The notes under the pieces: model-generated
What the model was told of the DNA's origin: nothing
Database searches by the model: none
What the model saw: only the letters and a program-made list of their open reading frames with translations
Made by a program: the position numbers and the translations under genes
In this document: positions 39,983 to 48,880 of the stretch, one piece after another
How positions within the stretch are numbered: the stretch's first letter is position 1
Layout: each line of letters begins with the position of its first letter
Assembly (NCBI RefSeq): GCF_900156495.1
Contig: NZ_FTNT01000002.1
Coordinates: 340,359-404,358, forward strand
Reading direction: 5' to 3'
DNA: 64,000 nucleotides
Source: Williamsia sterculiae
Lineage (GTDB): Bacteria; Actinomycetota; Actinomycetes; Mycobacteriales; Mycobacteriaceae

Positions 39983-41131
39983 GTGCGTGATCTGGTGGAA
40001 ATCGGGATGGGTCGGACGGCCCGTCGCACCTTTCAACTCGAGGACGTGAGCATCGTCCCGTCCCGGCGCACCCGTTCGTCCAAAGAGGTCAGCACGGCCT
40101 GGCAACTGGACGCGTATCGCTTCGACACCCCGATCATCACGCACCCGACCGATGCGCTGGTATCCCCGGAGACCGCCATCGAGCTGGCCCGTCACGGCGC
40201 CCTCGGCGTCGTCAACGCCGAGGGACTGTGGGCGCGGCACCGCGACGTCGACGCCAAGATCGCCGAGGTCGTCGGGATCGCCGAGAACGATCCCGATCCC
40301 TCCGCACCGATCCGCGCCCTGCAGGAACTGCACGCCGCTCCGCTGGACACCGGGCTACTGGCCGAGGCGCTGACCCGGGTGCGGGAAGCCGGGGTGACGT
40401 TGGCCGCGCGGGTCAGCCCCCAGCACGCGCTCGAACTCACCCCGACCCTCCTGAGCGCCGGGGTGGAGTTGTTGGTGGTGCACGGGACCATCATCTCGGC
40501 CGAACACGTCAGCCATGATGCGTCGGAGGTCAAGGAGCCGCTGAACCTCACCACGTTCATCGCCGAGTTGGACGTCCCGGTGGTGGCGGGCGGGGTGCAC
40601 GACCACCGCACCGCGCTGCATCTGATGCGGACCGGCGCCGCGGGGGTCATCGTCGGTTACGGCTCGGCCGAGGGCGCCACCACCACCGGTGAGGTGCTCG
40701 GTATAGGGGTCCCGATGGCCACCGCCATCGCCGACGCCGCAGCCGCCCGCCGCGACTACCTCGACGAGACCGGTGGTCGGTACGTGCACGTCATCGCCGA
40801 CGGCGACGTGCACTCGTCGGGCGAATTGGCCAAGGCCATCGCCTGCGGCGCAGACGCTGTCATGCTCGGTACCCCCCTCGCCGCGGCCGCCGAGGCGCCC
40901 GGCCACGGTTGGTACTGGCCACCCGCGGCCGCACACCCGTCGATGCCGCGCGGCGCCCTGCTCGAGGTCGCGCTCGACGCGCAGCGTCCGAGTCTGGAGC
41001 GGGTCCTGCACGGTCCGTCCGACGATCCGTTCGGGCAGCTCAACCTTGTCGGTGGCCTGCGTCGATCGATGGCCAAGTCCGGCTACTCCGACCTCAAGGA
41101 GTTCCAGAAGGTGGGGCTCACCGTCTCCTGA
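39983..41131 (+). CDS. guaB3: IMP dehydrogenase-related protein GuaB3
   Basis: 382 residues, lacking CBS domains. EIGMGRTARRTFQLEDVSIVPSRRTRSSKEV is the typical actinobacterial GuaB3 start; the family is related to GMP reductase/IMPDH. Conserved GGVHDHRTALHLMRTGAAGVIVGYG and DGDVHSSGELAKAIACGADAVMLG belong to the phosphate-binding part of the barrel. The normal catalytic Cys loop of IMPDH is not seen, so the enzymatic role is uncertain. GTG start 64 bp after guaB2. Confidence 0.93.
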   Translation: MRDLVEIGMGRTARRTFQLEDVSIVPSRRTRSSKEVSTAWQLDAYRFDTPIITHPTDALVSPETAIELARHGALGVVNAEGLWARHRDVDAKIAEVVGIAENDPDPSAPIRALQELHAAPLDTGLLAEALTRVREAGVTLAARVSPQHALELTPTLLSAGVELLVVHGTIISAEHVSHDASEVKEPLNLTTFIAELDVPVVAGGVHDHRTALHLMRTGAAGVIVGYGSAEGATTTGEVLGIGVPMATAIADAAAARRDYLDETGGRYVHVIADGDVHSSGELAKAIACGADAVMLGTPLAAAAEAPGHGWYWPPAAAHPSMPRGALLEVALDAQRPSLERVLHGPSDDPFGQLNLVGGLRRSMAKSGYSDLKEFQKVGLTVS

Positions 41132-41167
41132 TCGGGAGGTGGTGTCCGACACATCCGTTTGGTGAAC

Positions 41168-41192
41168 TCACTGTGACGCTGGGTTACAGTGA
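41168..41192. promoter_or_regulatory. Inverted repeat upstream of the cholesterol-oxidase-like gene
   Basis: TCACTGTGAC (41168-41177) and GTTACAGTGA (41183-41192) match in 9 of 10 positions around a 5-bp centre. The right arm covers TACAGT, a possible -10. A dimeric repressor of TetR or GntR type would fit; no matching regulator is encoded nearby. It differs from the KstR consensus as I know it. Confidence 0.55.
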
Positions 41193-41230
41193 TGTGGACT
41201 TCCATCACAGCCCGATGTCAGGAGTTCCCC

Positions 41231-43006
41231 GTGTCCGCTCGTGCCCGTCGCCCCCGAACCGAGTCCGATTTCGACGTCCTGATCATCGGATCCGGGTTCG
41301 GCGGCAGTGTGAGTGCGATGCGGCTGGTGGAGAAGGGCTACCGCGTCGGCGTGGTCGAGGCGGGAAGGCGTTTCGAGGACGACGACTTCGCCAAGACCAG
41401 CTGGCGGGTCAACAAGTTCCTCTGGGCACCCAAACTCGGACTGTTCGGTGTGCAGCGCATCCACGCGGTACGTGACTCACTGATCCTGGCCGGCGCCGGT
41501 GTCGGCGGAGGGTCGCTGAACTACGCCAACACCCTGTACAAGCCGACCAAGCCGTTCTTCGTCGACCCGCAGTGGGGCCACATCACCAACTGGGAGGACG
41601 AGCTCGACCCGCACTACGACCAGGCTCGTCGCATGCTCGGGGTGGTCACCAACCCCACGTACACCAACTCCGACCGGGTGATCGAGGAGATCGCCGAGGA
41701 GATGGGTGTCGCCGACACCTTCGGCCCCACCCCGGTCGGCGTGTTCTTCGGTGCCAAGACGGGCGGTGTGGGGGCACCGGGAGAGACCGTGCCAGACCCG
41801 TTCTTCGGCGGAGCCGGCCCCGATCGCACCGCCTGTACCGAGTGCGGGGCGTGTATGACCGGTTGTCGCGTGGGTGCCAAGAACACGTTGTTGAAGAACT
41901 ACCTGGGGCTGGCCGAGCGCAACGGCGCCACCGTGCTGGACCGGACCACCGTCACCGGTCTGCACCCGCAGGCCGACGGCAGCTGGCAGGTCGACACCCA
42001 GCGCAGCGGTGCCTGGACTCGGCTGGGAGCACGACGTCGCACCCTGACCGCACGGCAGGTCATCGTCGCCGCGGGGACCTACAACTCGCAGAAGCTGCTG
42101 CACATGGCCAAGTCGGACGGGTCCCTGCCGGAGCTGTCGGATGCATTGGGTTCCCTGACCCGCACCAACTCCGAGTCGATCCTCGGGGCCATGCGCCGCC
42201 AGTACGACCCCGCCGACGACTTCAGCGAGGGAGTGGCGATCACCTCGTCCATCCACCCGGCGTCGGACACCCATATCGAGCCCGTTCGGTACGGCAAGGG
42301 TTCCAACGCCATGGGGTTGTTGCAGACCCTGTTGACCGACGGTGAACCAGGCCGCAGCCGGTTCCTGAAGTTCCTGGCCGCGCTGGTGCAGCGTCCGCTC
42401 GACCTACCGTTGTTGTTCAACGTGCGCCATTGGTCGCAGCGCACGGTGATCCTGTTGGTGATGCAGAACAAGAACAACTCGCTGACCACGTTCGTGCAGC
42501 GGTTCGGGCCGTTCCGCTTCGTCAACAGCAGGCAGGGACACGGGGAGCCCAACCCCACCTGGATCCCCGCGGGCAACGAGGCCGCGCAGCGAGCCGCCGC
42601 GAAACTCGGCGGCCCGGCCGGGGGTACCTGGGGCGATGTGTTCAACATGCCGATGACCGCGCATTACCTGGGGGGATGTGCCATCTCCGACAAACCCGCC
42701 ACCGGGGTCATCGACCCGTACCACCGGGTGTGGAACTACCCGACCCTGCATGTCACCGACGGATCGGCGATCAGCGCGAACCTCGGGGTGAACCCGTCGT
42801 TGTCGATCAGTGCGCAGGCCGAGCGAGCGACGTCGCTGTGGCCGAACAAGGGGGAGACCGATCTGCGCCCCGAACAGGGCGCGCCCTACGAGCGGCTCAC
42901 CCCGGTGGCACCGCGGTCGCCGATCGTGCCGGAGTCGGCACCCGGTGCGCTGCGACTGCCGATCGTCGCGGTGAACCACGCCCACCGGCCGCCGGTCACC
43001 GCCTGA
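41231..43006 (+). CDS. choD: GMC oxidoreductase, cholesterol oxidase-like (ChoD)
   Basis: 591 residues. FAD-binding GSGFGG (20-25) opens the Rossmann fold; AGAGVGGGSLNYAN is the second GMC signature and HVTDGSAISANLGVNPSLSI the C-terminal one. A CTECGACMTGCRVGAKN segment has four Cys in a ferredoxin-like CxxCxxCxxxC spacing. The position before guaA is that of M. tuberculosis choD; steroid substrate is inferred, since members of this branch often do not act on cholesterol. GTG at 41231 with AGGAG 7 nt upstream. Confidence 0.85.
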   Translation: MSARARRPRTESDFDVLIIGSGFGGSVSAMRLVEKGYRVGVVEAGRRFEDDDFAKTSWRVNKFLWAPKLGLFGVQRIHAVRDSLILAGAGVGGGSLNYANTLYKPTKPFFVDPQWGHITNWEDELDPHYDQARRMLGVVTNPTYTNSDRVIEEIAEEMGVADTFGPTPVGVFFGAKTGGVGAPGETVPDPFFGGAGPDRTACTECGACMTGCRVGAKNTLLKNYLGLAERNGATVLDRTTVTGLHPQADGSWQVDTQRSGAWTRLGARRRTLTARQVIVAAGTYNSQKLLHMAKSDGSLPELSDALGSLTRTNSESILGAMRRQYDPADDFSEGVAITSSIHPASDTHIEPVRYGKGSNAMGLLQTLLTDGEPGRSRFLKFLAALVQRPLDLPLLFNVRHWSQRTVILLVMQNKNNSLTTFVQRFGPFRFVNSRQGHGEPNPTWIPAGNEAAQRAAAKLGGPAGGTWGDVFNMPMTAHYLGGCAISDKPATGVIDPYHRVWNYPTLHVTDGSAISANLGVNPSLSISAQAERATSLWPNKGETDLRPEQGAPYERLTPVAPRSPIVPESAPGALRLPIVAVNHAHRPPVTA

Positions 43007-43015
43007 GGCACCTTC

Positions 43016-43021
43016 TAGACT
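43016..43021 (+). promoter_or_regulatory. Possible -10 element of guaA
   Basis: TAGACT ends 6 nt before the GTG start at 43028, placing +1 on the start codon. The -35 is weak. The message could be leaderless, although read-through from choD (22-nt gap) is also possible. Confidence 0.4.
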
Positions 43022-43027
43022 CGGTGG

Positions 43028-44686
43028 GTGCCTGCCGACAAGCCCGCCGCCGAATCCGCTGATCTCGAACCCACCGAGATCGATCGAGCCGACGGGAGCA
43101 CGGGGACCGCTCCGATCGACGCCGCGGCACCGCGTCCGGTCCTGGTCGTCGACTTCGGTGCACAGTACGCACAGCTCATCGCCCGACGGGTCCGGGAGTC
43201 GCGTGTCTACTCCGAGGTGATCCCGCACACCGCGACCATCGATGAGGTGCAGGCCAAGAATCCCGTGGCCTTGGTGCTGTCCGGCGGGCCGGCCTCGGTG
43301 TACGCCGACGACGCGCCCGGGCTCGACCCGGCGCTGCTCGACCTCGGCGTCCCGGTGTTCGGCATCTGCTACGGCTACCAGGCCATGGCCGCCGCACTCG
43401 GCGGCGACGTGGCCAACACCGGTGGCCGCGAGTTCGGCCGCACCACGCTCACGACCACCGAGACCGGCGTCCTGCACGGCGGGTTGCCGGCGAGCCAACC
43501 GGTGTGGATGAGCCACAACGACGCGGTCCAGCGCGCCCCCGATGGGTTCACCGTCACCGCATCGACTCCCGGCGCACCGGTCGCCGCATTCGAGGACACC
43601 GCGCGCGCGATGGCCGGGGTCCAGTACCACCCGGAGGTGCAGCACAGCCCGCACGGTCAGCAGGTGCTCAGTCGTTTCCTGCACGAGGTGGCCGGTCTGG
43701 AGCCCACCTGGACCGCCGCCAACATCGCCGACACCCTGATCGAACAGATCCGTGAGCAGGTCGGTGACGGTCGGGCGATCTGCGGTTTGTCCGGTGGAGT
43801 GGACTCCGCGGTAGCGGCGGCGCTGGTCCAACGCGCCATCGGCGACCGGTTGACCTGCGTGTTCATCGACCATGGGTTGTTGCGGGCCGGTGAGCGGGAA
43901 CAGGTGCAGCAGGACTTCGTGGCCGCGACCGGTGCCCGCCTGGTGACCGTCGACGCCGCCGACACCTTCCTCGACGAGCTCGCCGGTGTGTCCGACCCGG
44001 AGACCAAGCGCAAGATCATCGGCCGCGAGTTCATCCGCTCGTTCGAGGGTGCGGTCACCGACGTCCTCGGCGACACCGCCGCACACGGGGAGACGATCGA
44101 CTTCCTGGTCCAGGGCACCCTCTACCCCGACGTGGTGGAATCCGGCGGCGGCAGCGGCACCGCGAACATCAAGAGCCACCACAACGTCGGCGGACTGCCC
44201 GACGATCTCGAGTTCACCCTGGTGGAGCCGCTGCGACTGTTGTTCAAGGACGAGGTCCGCGCCGTCGGGCGCGAGCTCGGCCTGCCCGAGGAGATCGTCG
44301 GCCGCCAGCCGTTCCCCGGGCCCGGTCTGGCCATCCGCATCGTCGGTGCGGTCGACGCCGACCGCCTGGCCACGCTGCGCGCCGCCGACCTCATCGCCCG
44401 CGAGGAACTCACCGCCGCCGGTCTCGACGACACCATCTGGCAGTGTCCGGTGGTGTTGCTGGCCGACGTCCGCAGCGTCGGGGTCCAGGGCGACGGACGT
44501 ACCTATGGGCACCCGATCGTGCTGCGTCCGGTCTCGAGCGAGGACGCGATGACCGCCGACTGGACCCGCATCCCCTACGAGGTGCTCGAACAGATCTCCA
44601 CCCGGATCACCAACGAGGTGGCCGAGGTGAATCGTGTGGTGCTGGACGTCACCAGCAAACCGCCGGGCACCATCGAGTGGGAGTGA
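43028..44686 (+). CDS. guaA: GMP synthase (glutamine-hydrolysing)
   Basis: 552 residues. Class I glutaminase domain with [17 protein letters not shown], nucleophile Cys in GICYGYQ and His/Glu in YHPEV; then the ATP pyrophosphatase domain with [14 protein letters not shown] and [10 protein letters not shown], and the dimerisation end KPPGTIEWE. The N-terminus is extended by about 38 residues (acidic, Ala rich) when started at GTG 43028. Completes the IMP to GMP route with guaB2. Confidence 0.96.
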   Translation: MPADKPAAESADLEPTEIDRADGSTGTAPIDAAAPRPVLVVDFGAQYAQLIARRVRESRVYSEVIPHTATIDEVQAKNPVALVLSGGPASVYADDAPGLDPALLDLGVPVFGICYGYQAMAAALGGDVANTGGREFGRTTLTTTETGVLHGGLPASQPVWMSHNDAVQRAPDGFTVTASTPGAPVAAFEDTARAMAGVQYHPEVQHSPHGQQVLSRFLHEVAGLEPTWTAANIADTLIEQIREQVGDGRAICGLSGGVDSAVAAALVQRAIGDRLTCVFIDHGLLRAGEREQVQQDFVAATGARLVTVDAADTFLDELAGVSDPETKRKIIGREFIRSFEGAVTDVLGDTAAHGETIDFLVQGTLYPDVVESGGGSGTANIKSHHNVGGLPDDLEFTLVEPLRLLFKDEVRAVGRELGLPEEIVGRQPFPGPGLAIRIVGAVDADRLATLRAADLIAREELTAAGLDDTIWQCPVVLLADVRSVGVQGDGRTYGHPIVLRPVSSEDAMTADWTRIPYEVLEQISTRITNEVAEVNRVVLDVTSKPPGTIEWE

Positions 44687-44690
44687 GCCG

Positions 44691-44894
44691 CTAGCGACGG
44701 CTGCGGCTGCCGGTGAGGATCAGTGTCACACCGATCCCCACCGCGATGGCCACCGCGATCCAGCGGGCGATGTCCAGGTCGCCCAGCGACGGACCGCCGA
44801 GCAGACCCCAGACCGCCACCAGTACCGCGACCAGTCCGACGACCGCCATCACCGGTGACACACGTCGGGGTGCGGCGGGTGTCTGTTCGCTCAT
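44691..44894 (-). CDS. Small two-helix membrane protein
   Basis: 67 residues: two hydrophobic segments (about 15-32 and 43-62) joined by LGGPSLGDLDIARW, ending in SRSRR. ATG at 44894 overlaps the stop of the PspC-domain gene (ATGA), so it is translated with it. Function unknown; probably part of the envelope-sensing module. Confidence 0.75.
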   Translation of the reverse strand: MSEQTPAAPRRVSPVMAVVGLVAVLVAVWGLLGGPSLGDLDIARWIAVAIAVGIGVTLILTGSRSRR

Positions 44895-46243
44895 GATCCT
44901 GCTCCGTTCCGGATGATCTGTATCTGACCGACGTCGGTCGAGGCGTCCACGTGCAACACCGGTCCGCCGACACCGTCACGGCCGGGGTCGATGCCGTCCG
45001 GACACTCCTGGTCACCGACCCCGGTGGAGCAGTTCGCCTGGACGTCGAGACCGTCGGGAACCAGGATCTTGATCTCACCGGCCCCGAGGTCGATGGCGAC
45101 GTGATGGTCACGAGTGAGCGGCACCGAGCGCAGATCAAGCGTCGCCGAACCCACGGTCAGACCGTAGGTGTCACGAAGATCGTTCTCCGACAGTGGCTTC
45201 CACATCCGTTCACCCACGCCGCCGGACGGCGGTCGGTGCAACCCAGCCAGCGTCGACAGCCCGATGACGGCCAGCACACCGATCAGCGCGACCGGGACCA
45301 GGACGGTGCCGCGACGCGTCCCGACACCCCGGCCCACCGAACCGATGAGCAGACCGACACCGACCACCAGCAGGGCCACCGACACCACCCGTGCGGGGGT
45401 GAAGAACCCCACCCCGGTGAAGGCGGCAGCCGTGGCGGCGGCGGCGAGCACCACCGCCGCGCCGACGACGATCGGGGCAAGGGCGCGACTGCCCGCCGGT
45501 GCCTGCGGTTCCGCAGGGGTCGGTTCGGGCAGATCCCAGGCGAACGGTGCCACCCCCAGCGGATCCCACGCGGGCGGCTGCGGTGTCGTCGGATCGCTCG
45601 GTGGGGTGTTCGTGGCCGTCGCATCCGAGACACCGCTCTTGTGCAGGTCCACCCCCGCCGCGACGGTGCCGAGCGGTGCGGTGACCGACTCGGCTGCCTG
45701 CCCCACGGTGTCCGCGCCGGTACCCGCCGCCGCCTCCGGTGTCCGCTGGTACAGCAGGTACCAGCCGAAAAGCATCAACGCCGCGCCCACCAGCAACCCG
45801 CCGCTCCAGGCCACGTTGGGGGTGAACGCACTGGTCACGATGATGATCAGCACCACCATCACGAGGGTGGGCGGGTGCCCGTGATTCCAGTGACGGCCAC
45901 CGGAGCGGTGGAACTCCCGGCGTGCGGCACGGTACTGGCTGCGCCACTGCGGGTCGTTCCGGCGCGAACGGAAGCGGTCCCGGATCTCCCGATACTCGTC
46001 ACGCCGGGACAGCCCGTCCGGTCCGTCGACCTGCGGACAGGTCAGCCAGGCCGCGATGTACAGCAGCACCCCGCTGCCGCCGAAGACGGTGGCCACGATG
46101 AACGCCACCTTCACCAGCGTCGGGTCCACGCGATACCGCGCGCCGACACCGGCGCACACGCCGGCCACGGTGGACCCGGTACGCGGCCGGGCCGGCCGGG
46201 TCCGCCACATGTTCTCCAGTTGCTGCTGGTTCATGCCAGTCAT
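44891..46243 (-). CDS. PspC-domain membrane protein
   Basis: 450 residues. A PspC domain (about 20-65: TGSTVAGVCAGVGARYRVDPTLVKVAFIVATVFGG) heads the protein, then several membrane helices, a Pro/Ala-rich linker around 210-250, further helices, and a C-terminal soluble domain with LTVGSATLDLRSVPLT and VAIDLGAGEIKILVPDGLDV, the beta-solenoid type often found in PspC/LiaF-like sensors. ATG at 46243 or 46234. Divergent from the histidine kinase gene, which also carries PspC; this pairing suggests cell-envelope stress sensing. Confidence 0.85.
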   Translation of the reverse strand: MTGMNQQQLENMWRTRPARPRTGSTVAGVCAGVGARYRVDPTLVKVAFIVATVFGGSGVLLYIAAWLTCPQVDGPDGLSRRDEYREIRDRFRSRRNDPQWRSQYRAARREFHRSGGRHWNHGHPPTLVMVVLIIIVTSAFTPNVAWSGGLLVGAALMLFGWYLLYQRTPEAAAGTGADTVGQAAESVTAPLGTVAAGVDLHKSGVSDATATNTPPSDPTTPQPPAWDPLGVAPFAWDLPEPTPAEPQAPAGSRALAPIVVGAAVVLAAAATAAAFTGVGFFTPARVVSVALLVVGVGLLIGSVGRGVGTRRGTVLVPVALIGVLAVIGLSTLAGLHRPPSGGVGERMWKPLSENDLRDTYGLTVGSATLDLRSVPLTRDHHVAIDLGAGEIKILVPDGLDVQANCSTGVGDQECPDGIDPGRDGVGGPVLHVDASTDVGQIQIIRNGAGS

Positions 46244-46345
46244 CGTGGACCGTCGCGGCGCCCGACCACATCGGGGCAGACCCTGATCTTTCACCGCCTG
46301 TGACCCTGATGTGCCGGTGGCGGTGATCGTGCCAGTATCGATCGC

Positions 46346-47575
46346 GTGAGCAGTCCGGAACGCATCCACCGCCGTGACGGCGGTCGGGTCATCGGTGGTG
46401 TCGCCGGTGGCGTGGCCGACCATCTCGGCGTCGACGTGTTCCGGGTGCGGGTGGTGTTCGTGGTGCTCAGTGCCCTCGCCGGGGCGGGGGTCTGCGCGTA
46501 CGGACTGCTGTGGTTCCTGTGTCCGCCCGGTGACGACACCGACCCGCCGCCACCGGGGGAGCGACGACAGGCCTACGGGCTCGCGATCGTCGGTGTGGTC
46601 GCCGTGGTGGTGGTCGGCTTTCTCGCCTCCGGTACCCCCGCCCGGTTCCTGGTGCCCCTGGTGGTGGTCGCCGTCGGGGCGTCGTTGGTATGGCGGGAGT
46701 TCGACACCTCCAGGCGCACGGTGCGCACTCCGGTGCTCACCTGGACCCGGGTGATCGGTGGGGTACTGCTGGTGATCACCGGCCTGGTGGTGGTGGTGAT
46801 GGCGGGTAATCGGTCGGTGGGTGGGCTGAACTCCACCCTGCTGGCCGTCGGGGCCACCTTGCTGGGTGTGTTGCTGTTGACCGTGCCGCTGTGGATGCGG
46901 ATGTGGCGGACCCTGAACGCGGAACGTGCCGCCCGCATCCGCAACGAGGAGCGCGAGGAGATCGCCTCACATCTGCACGACTCGGTGCTGCAGACGTTGG
47001 CGCTGATCCAGAAGCAGGCGGCCGACCCCGACAACGTGCTGCGACTGGCCCGCGGTCAGGAACGCGAACTGCGGCGCTGGTTGTTCAGCGGCACCGACGT
47101 GCGTGGTGACACCCTGGTCGCCGCCCTGACCGACGTGGCCGCGGCCGTCGAGGACACCTATGGCGTGGAGGTGGACGTGGTGACGGTCGGTGACCTCGCC
47201 CTCGACACCGACGATCGTCGCTGGCCCGCGTTGCTGGGGGCCGCGCGGGAGGCGGTCATCAACGCGGCCAAGCACAGCGGGGAACGTCGGATCGACGTCT
47301 ACCTCGAGGTGGAACCCGAACGGGTGACGCTGTTCGTCCGTGATCGCGGGGCCGGTTTCGACCCCGACGACATCCCCGACGACCGGCACGGTGTGCAGAA
47401 CTCGATCCGGGCCAGGGTGGAGCGGCGTGGTGGCGCCGTGCGGGTGAAGTCGGAGCCCGGACGCGGCACCGACATCCGGATCACCATGCCCCGGGCGGAT
47501 GTCGACGGTCTCGCGGGGGCCGCCGAGGAGAGGGCCGCGGACACGACGGAGAAGGAGATCTCGCACGATGGCTGA
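46346..47575 (+). CDS. Sensor histidine kinase with N-terminal PspC domain
   Basis: 409 residues. PspC at about 10-60 (RVIGGVAGGVADHLGVDVFRVRVVFVVLS), more membrane helices to about 190, then the NarL-type dimerisation helix with the phospho-acceptor His in EEIASHLHDSVLQTLALIQ, and a HATPase domain with EAVINAAKHS, DRGAGF and HGVQNSIRARVERRGG. It probably autophosphorylates on membrane stress and passes the phosphate to the regulator encoded next, whose start overlaps by 8 bp. GTG start. Confidence 0.9.
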   Translation: MSSPERIHRRDGGRVIGGVAGGVADHLGVDVFRVRVVFVVLSALAGAGVCAYGLLWFLCPPGDDTDPPPPGERRQAYGLAIVGVVAVVVVGFLASGTPARFLVPLVVVAVGASLVWREFDTSRRTVRTPVLTWTRVIGGVLLVITGLVVVVMAGNRSVGGLNSTLLAVGATLLGVLLLTVPLWMRMWRTLNAERAARIRNEEREEIASHLHDSVLQTLALIQKQAADPDNVLRLARGQERELRRWLFSGTDVRGDTLVAALTDVAAAVEDTYGVEVDVVTVGDLALDTDDRRWPALLGAAREAVINAAKHSGERRIDVYLEVEPERVTLFVRDRGAGFDPDDIPDDRHGVQNSIRARVERRGGAVRVKSEPGRGTDIRITMPRADVDGLAGAAEERAADTTEKEISHDG

Positions 47576-48281
47576 ACCGCACGGTGTCCCCGCGGTACCG
47601 ACGCGGGTGTTCCTCGTCGACGACCACGCCGTCTTCCGGTCGGGGGTGCGGGCCGAACTGGCTCGCGAAACGGGGCTCGAGGTGGTCGGCGAGGCAGGTT
47701 CGGTGTCCGAGGCGGTGGCCGGGATCACCCGTAGCGCACCGGATGTGGTGCTGTTGGACGTGCACATGCCCGGTGGGGGTGGGGTCGCGGTGCTCACCGG
47801 TGTCACCTCCGGCGCGCCGACCCCGCCGACCCCGACCCCGACCGGGGTGCGTTCCGCCCCGGTCTTCCTGGCGTTGTCGGTGTCCGATGCCGCCGAGGAC
47901 GTGATCGCGACGATCCGGGCCGGGGCCCGCGGATACGTCACCAAGACCATCCGCGGTGACGAACTCGCCGACGCCATCCGCCGGGTCGCCGACGGTGACG
48001 CCGTGTTCAGCCCTCGGTTGGCGGGGTTCGTGCTCGACTCGTTCACCGGGCGATCGCCGGTTCCGGAGCCGGCGCTGGACCCGGAACTCGACTCGCTCAC
48101 CCGACGCGAACTCGAGGTGTTGCGACTGTTGGCCCGTGGCTACACCTACCGTGAGATCGCCGAGGACCTGGTCATCTCCGTCAAGACCGTCGAGACCCAT
48201 GCGTCGAACGTCTTGCGCAAGACCCAGCAGTCCAACCGCAACGCGTTGACCCGGTGGGCTGCCACCCGCCATCTGGACTGA
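47568..48281 (+). CDS. LuxR/NarL-family response regulator
   Basis: 237 residues. Receiver domain with the acidic pair in LVDDHAVFRSG and phosphorylated D64 (VVLLDVHMP), switch residues LALSVS and Lys in YVTK; a proline-rich insert (PTPPTPTPTG) sits between receiver strands 3 and 4. The C-terminal HTH is LDSLTRRELEVLRLLARGYTYREIAEDLVISVKTVETHASNVLRKT. GAAGGAG precedes the ATG at 47568. Partner of the PspC kinase; likely controls the divergent PspC-domain gene. Confidence 0.92.
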   Translation: MAEPHGVPAVPTRVFLVDDHAVFRSGVRAELARETGLEVVGEAGSVSEAVAGITRSAPDVVLLDVHMPGGGGVAVLTGVTSGAPTPPTPTPTGVRSAPVFLALSVSDAAEDVIATIRAGARGYVTKTIRGDELADAIRRVADGDAVFSPRLAGFVLDSFTGRSPVPEPALDPELDSLTRRELEVLRLLARGYTYREIAEDLVISVKTVETHASNVLRKTQQSNRNALTRWAATRHLD

Positions 48282-48316
48282 CCTGTCGGGAACCATGGAC
48301 GGTGAGAAGGGGCGGT

Positions 48317-48877
48317 ATGGGCACCACTGCTGATCCGGGTCCGGTCGGACGTGCGCCGTCGATCGGCGCGATGATCGGGGCCGTCGCGGCGGTGGCGTGG
48401 GGGATCTGGGGTACCCGAGCCCTGTCCGGGACGACCGGTGTCGTTGTCCTGGCAGTCGTCGTCGCGGTGTCGGTCGTCGTACTGACCGGCGCGGTCCGGG
48501 CGGTGCGTCACGCTACCGGCGGGGCCGGTCCGTCCATGTTCCGCTCACGCTTCTACCGCCTGACCGTGGCCGCGGAGATCGCCGCCATCGCCGCAGGTGT
48601 CGCGATCCTCGACCGCGTCGATGGCGGCGGACACTACGTCGCCATGTGGATCGCGGCGGTGGTGGCGGTGCACTTCGCCGTCTTCGGGGTGAGGTTGTCC
48701 ACGTACTTCCATCGGCTCGCGGCCGCGCTCGCCGTGGTGGTCGTCGCCGCGATCATCGTCGAGACGGTGGCGGGTGGATCGACGGGCACCGCGGTGACCG
48801 GTGTCGGTGCCGCGGTCGTGTTCGACGCGGCGGCGTTGCTGACCGTGCGTCGGCATCACGTGCGACGTCAGGACTGA
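48317..48877 (+). CDS. Membrane protein of unknown function
   Basis: 186 residues with about five hydrophobic segments (near 18-35, 42-62, 80-97, 105-125, 135-160), which is nearly the whole protein. A short Arg-rich loop (RAVRHATGGAGPSMFRSRFYRL) lies between helices 2 and 3. I recognise no family. It follows the response regulator gene by 35 bp on the same strand, so it may be a target or part of the same operon. Confidence 0.7.
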   Translation: MGTTADPGPVGRAPSIGAMIGAVAAVAWGIWGTRALSGTTGVVVLAVVVAVSVVVLTGAVRAVRHATGGAGPSMFRSRFYRLTVAAEIAAIAAGVAILDRVDGGGHYVAMWIAAVVAVHFAVFGVRLSTYFHRLAAALAVVVVAAIIVETVAGGSTGTAVTGVGAAVVFDAAALLTVRRHHVRRQD

Positions 48878-48880
48878 CGC

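Noticed and set aside
42404-44512. 702-codon open frame on the minus strand
   Set aside because: It runs antisense to choD and guaA, both certain genes; its His/Gly/Arg-rich translation is the usual shadow of high-GC coding DNA.
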